Source: a virus
DNA: 32,046 bases
IMG/VR virus record: IMGVR_UViG_3300032242_001320
Location: 1-32,046 of that record
Direction: 5' to 3' (one strand)
Below are positions 29,328-32,046 of the stretch, in pieces. The translations under genes were made by a program, and so were the position numbers. Numbering within the stretch: position 1 is the stretch's first letter; each line of letters opens with the position of its first letter. The notes beneath the pieces were generated by a model. It did not search any database and was not told where the DNA came from. It was given only the letters and a program-made list of their open reading frames with translations.

Positions 29328-30655
29328 AGTATTCCAGGTATCTTTGTTAATAGTCGATTAGAGGTTTGAGAAGTGCTTCCAACTGGTTGCGCTGCTGGGT
29401 TAAGTGTAGCTGTTGCTGAAACCCAAACTGGACCATTAGTTGTAGTTTTAGCTCTATTAGCTAAAGTTCCAAATGACCCTACCGATTGAGGGCCTAGGTT
29501 AGGTGATGTTTTTAATATGTTAGAGGCTGGCACAATTGCTGTTTGGCGCACATTTGGTATAACAGTTCGTGCTGGAGTAGCGGCTGGTTGTGTGATTACT
29601 TTTCCATCTGTCCAGGCAACAGCAGCCCCCAAAGAATCAGTTCCTACAGTAAGAATAGTTGTATAAATTTGGCTATTTCTTTCTTTCTCTATAACCTTAT
29701 GCTCTGCGCTAAGGATGGTCCAATAGCCAGTATAGTAATTGCCTAAACCGTCTAAGTAAATAGGCAAATCTGGTCTTAAAGTAGGATTGCCTAATACTTC
29801 TACTGTAGCTCTGTAAGGAAATGCGTTCCTATCATCAGCTGCTTTGGATTCATGCTTAGCAACTGCTGCAGTTGTTGCTACCACATGGGTATGAAACTTA
29901 TCATAAAATTCTGTAGATGATTTGGCTTTAGTTACTTTTGCTTTGTTTTTAGTTGTTAAAGCTATAGGTGTAGTTGTTGCTGTATCTAAACCAGATACCG
30001 CCACCGCAGCCTTCATATCGCCGTCATAAGTTAAAGACTCACCTATCATAGGTTCAAAAGAATATATAGTGGAGCCATTAGGGTCATTTGAATCTCGCAT
30101 TACAAAATAAGCCGCTTCTGACCGTTTACTTGTGTATTCATAAAGCATTGGCTGAAAATAAATCTCTGTGTTTTCGGCTCTTAGGCTATATCCTGATTGT
30201 TTAGCCAACCTAACCATTAGCTCCCAATCTGTATGACCAGCTTGGGATACTTGAGGATATATACGGGGATGCCCAACGGTAAATGCAACAAATTTATATT
30301 TTTTAGCAATCTTTTGAATAATTGCATCAGCAGATAGGCCTTTATAAACGTATTGTGATTCATTTTTCATAACCATTGAGGCGCCTACCACCACAACTTC
30401 AGTTAAAAAAGAGCCAGGAGTTCTGCTCACATTTACATGGTGAACATAGCCTTTAAATGTTTTTGAGGTTTTAGTGTTACCTATAGTAAACTGTATTGGA
30501 GAACCGCTTTCCACAACATCATACCTAACAGCCCAGTCTCTAAATTGAATTACAGCTATCTCATGCTCATATTTAGTTTGATAAAATTGCATGGAGTATA
30601 CATATGAGGGTCCTACTGTTGTATTTGGAAAAGTTACTGTAACGTAATTAAACAT
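29324..30655 (-). CDS. gpD/gp27-like tail hub protein
   Basis: The 443 residues fit the late-control-D/hub family. Strands at the start (FQFYQTKYEHEIAVIQFRDW) are of the gp27 beta-barrel type. A hub-typical GLSADAIIQKIAKKY follows near residue 104, then DWELMVRLAKQSGYSLRAEN near 145 and strand-rich barrels after it. The C-terminal 100 residues are a Thr/Pro/Asn-rich tail. In T4-like tails this hub trimer holds the spike. The gene overlaps gpV-like by four bases and the LysM-like gene by eight. Confidence 0.87.
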   Translation of the reverse strand: MFNYVTVTFPNTTVGPSYVYSMQFYQTKYEHEIAVIQFRDWAVRYDVVESGSPIQFTIGNTKTSKTFKGYVHHVNVSRTPGSFLTEVVVVGASMVMKNESQYVYKGLSADAIIQKIAKKYKFVAFTVGHPRIYPQVSQAGHTDWELMVRLAKQSGYSLRAENTEIYFQPMLYEYTSKRSEAAYFVMRDSNDPNGSTIYSFEPMIGESLTYDGDMKAAVAVSGLDTATTTPIALTTKNKAKVTKAKSSTEFYDKFHTHVVATTAAVAKHESKAADDRNAFPYRATVEVLGNPTLRPDLPIYLDGLGNYYTGYWTILSAEHKVIEKERNSQIYTTILTVGTDSLGAAVAWTDGKVITQPAATPARTVIPNVRQTAIVPASNILKTSPNLGPQSVGSFGTLANRAKTTTNGPVWVSATATLNPAAQPVGSTSQTSNRLLTKIPGIL

Positions 30656-30929
30656 TTGGTATTTTTAAAACCGTCCCTACTGGAATAGCTGTAAAGTCAG
30701 CAACTTGAGGATTAAATTCAGGAATAATCCACCAAAAAGCTGGGTCTTTATAATACTTAAACGCAATTTGGTCTAGGCGTTCACCTTCAACGTATTCATG
30801 CTCAATATAAGTTACCCCACCTAAAGTTGTAAAATCATAAAACACAATTGGATTAGCTTGACCATTTACAGTTTTAGAAACAAAATCAATTGTAGAGTAC
30901 TCATATCTAGAGCCTTTATATATTGTCAT
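30648..30929 (-). CDS. LysM / gpX-like tail protein, 93 aa
   Basis: Residues 47-91 (YVEGERLDQIAFKYYKDPAF, WWIIPEFNP, TAIPVGTVLKIP) make a LysM-type fold close to P2 gpX / T4 gp53. Such proteins sit in the baseplate hub or wedge and recognise glycan or the tube. The first 30 residues are basic/aromatic. The gene overlaps the hub gene by eight bases and follows the tube-like gene by two. Confidence 0.85.
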   Translation of the reverse strand: MTIYKGSRYEYSTIDFVSKTVNGQANPIVFYDFTTLGGVTYIEHEYVEGERLDQIAFKYYKDPAFWWIIPEFNPQVADFTAIPVGTVLKIPNV

Positions 30930-30931
30930 TA

Positions 30932-31999
30932 TTACCCCTTACTTAATAATGAAACACGAGAGAAGGCATTAAATGACATAGTAATTTCTGAATGAATTGG
31001 AATCATATCTTCTGTAAACATAGTGTGGTTTATATTTAAACTCTCTATCCAACCTACATATGAAAGGCTGTCTGGATTTGGACCTAATTGAAGTGCAATT
31101 GCGGTAGGGGACAAAAATGATAAATCTGCTGTTTCTCTATTTAGAGCATTGACCCAAACAAGGTCTTTTCCAGACTTATCTACACGTCCAGAACCATTAA
31201 TCATTTTATACATAAACTCAATATCTGCCATAGTACCTTTTTTCATTAAGTCATTAATAAGAGCAGATGTATTTTGTTTAACTCCAGCAGTTCCTCCAGC
31301 CGTATAAAATTGAGTATATCCACCAGGGGTATTTAAGCTTTTAAAACAAGCAAAGTCATTAACTCTATCAATTACAATAGTTAATTGAATTGCCTCCATA
31401 GCGGTAAATAGACCACTTAAAGCTGCGTGTGCATCTAAAGCGCTAGGAACTACATTAGCGTTTCTAGTTAATACGCTGTTAAATTGTTGAGGATTCCATA
31501 AAAATTGAAAACCCCAATGCGTATTTGCATCACTAGATTTAGTTGTTCCAGTGGTTGATGCAGTTGCTGCGGTATTGCTTGGGGTCAAAATACCATTACT
31601 ACTAACACCCGTTGCATCTGCGTAATACCACATGATGGCTCTACGTGTTGAGTTATCTACAGTATTACCTTTATAAATAGAGGTATCTGTTGTTGAAGGT
31701 TTTACAGGTAAACTCCAAGCATGTGGGGGTAAATTAAATTGCATTGTTGTAGGTGCGGCATAGGAAGCTGGTGTAAACGGCGCTGGTCCAGGTTTTGTTT
31801 TTCCAGCTGCCGCTGCCGCTGCAGTTTTTTTAGCCATATATAAAAGACCTGCATTTTGTCGAGTAGTTATTGGTGCATTAACATTAACCCCAGCAGGTAC
31901 TTTGGTAAAAAAGTTTGCTATTCCAGTTATAGCTCTTCTTAAAGGGGTACCTGTATTAGTTTTTGTAGCTGAACTTTTACCAGAAGTTGTACTTGCCAT
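30932..31999 (-). CDS. contractile-tail tube/baseplate-cap-like protein, 355 aa
   Basis: Residues 165-355 contain a pattern resembling tube-initiator / CIS tube proteins: FQFLWNPQQFNSVLTRNANV, then LSYVGWIESLNINHTMFTED and MIPIHSEITMSFNAFSRVSL. The N-terminal half is Ala/Thr/Lys-rich and likely disordered (AAAAAAGKTKPGPAP). The gene directly precedes the LysM-like and hub genes. Together these support a role joining the tube and baseplate. AGGAAAG is the ribosome binding site. Confidence 0.7.
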   Translation of the reverse strand: MASTTSGKSSATKTNTGTPLRRAITGIANFFTKVPAGVNVNAPITTRQNAGLLYMAKKTAAAAAAGKTKPGPAPFTPASYAAPTTMQFNLPPHAWSLPVKPSTTDTSIYKGNTVDNSTRRAIMWYYADATGVSSNGILTPSNTAATASTTGTTKSSDANTHWGFQFLWNPQQFNSVLTRNANVVPSALDAHAALSGLFTAMEAIQLTIVIDRVNDFACFKSLNTPGGYTQFYTAGGTAGVKQNTSALINDLMKKGTMADIEFMYKMINGSGRVDKSGKDLVWVNALNRETADLSFLSPTAIALQLGPNPDSLSYVGWIESLNINHTMFTEDMIPIHSEITMSFNAFSRVSLLSKG

Positions 32000-32046
32000 T
32001 TATTTCTTTCCTATCGTTTGAGTAGGATTTTGTAAAATCTTTTTAA
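32000..32046 (-). CDS. C-terminal end of an upstream gene (partial)
   Basis: The last 14 residues, KKILQNPTQTIGKK, end at TAA 32000-32002, one base before the next ATG at 31999. It is in frame to the window edge. The placement suggests a tail gene, but too little is visible to name it. Confidence 0.5.
   Translation of the reverse strand, partial: KKILQNPTQTIGKK

Noticed and set aside
1-32046. tRNA genes or integrase/attachment site
   Set aside because: No T-loop/acceptor pattern or tyrosine/serine recombinase motif was found by eye; a dedicated tRNA search has not been run.

Overview
The window looks like an internal piece of the genome of a tailed bacteriophage with a contractile (myovirus-type) tail. 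Every gene I can support lies on the minus strand, so transcription runs from the right edge to the left edge. Genes are packed very tightly, with 1-base TAATG and 4-base ATGA/GTGA overlaps throughout. A WhiB-family regulator, found essentially only in Actinobacteria and their phages, points to an actinobacterial host. The AT-rich composition (judged by eye) suggests a low-GC lineage such as aquatic Actinobacteria; that host assignment is inference. No tRNA, rRNA, CRISPR array, integrase or transposase was seen.

Right end, 32046 to 24166: a baseplate and tail-tip module in contractile-tail order. It holds the end of an unidentified gene, a tube-like baseplate protein, a LysM/gpX-like protein, a gpD/gp27-like hub, a gpV/gp5-like spike protein with a His-rich insert, a gp25-like wedge protein, baseplate J, and a large gpI-like protein with a modular adhesin-like tail. 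A small beta module occurs once in baseplate J and twice in the large protein. A small membrane protein (23881-24153) marks the module boundary.

Centre, 23842 to about 8500: an almost complete DNA replication and recombination module. It contains a winged-helix protein, a DnaC-like helicase loader, a SWIM zinc-finger protein, a DnaB-like helicase, a primase, a dNMP kinase, an SNF2-type helicase, a ribbon-helix-helix protein, a MerR-like protein, a probable ssDNA-binding protein, a family A DNA polymerase with leucine at the position equivalent to E. coli Pol I residue 762, RecA, a PD-(D/E)XK Holliday-junction resolvase-like protein overlapping WhiB by 112 bases, a Cas4-like nuclease and a RuvC-like resolvase. 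Together these could load helicase and primase, copy DNA, and resolve recombination intermediates.

Left part, 8501 to 1: an Ntn-hydrolase (HslV/proteasome-like) protein, a run of small zinc-ribbon proteins including an FmdB-type one, a SpoVS-like protein, a strong intrinsic terminator, a metallophosphoesterase, an HNH endonuclease, then a polycistron of small unknown proteins ending in a nucleotidyltransferase-like gene cut by the window edge.

The most notable signal is at 4353-4367. Two overlapping frames are joined by a CCC-TGA-C site preceded by GGAG and TAT, the same layout as the +1 programmed frameshift of bacterial prfB (release factor 2). Other notable signals are several small genes in apparent gaps, -10-like hexamers six bases upstream of ATG (probable leaderless mRNAs), and a hairpin that would hide the ribosome binding site of the gene ending at 16124.
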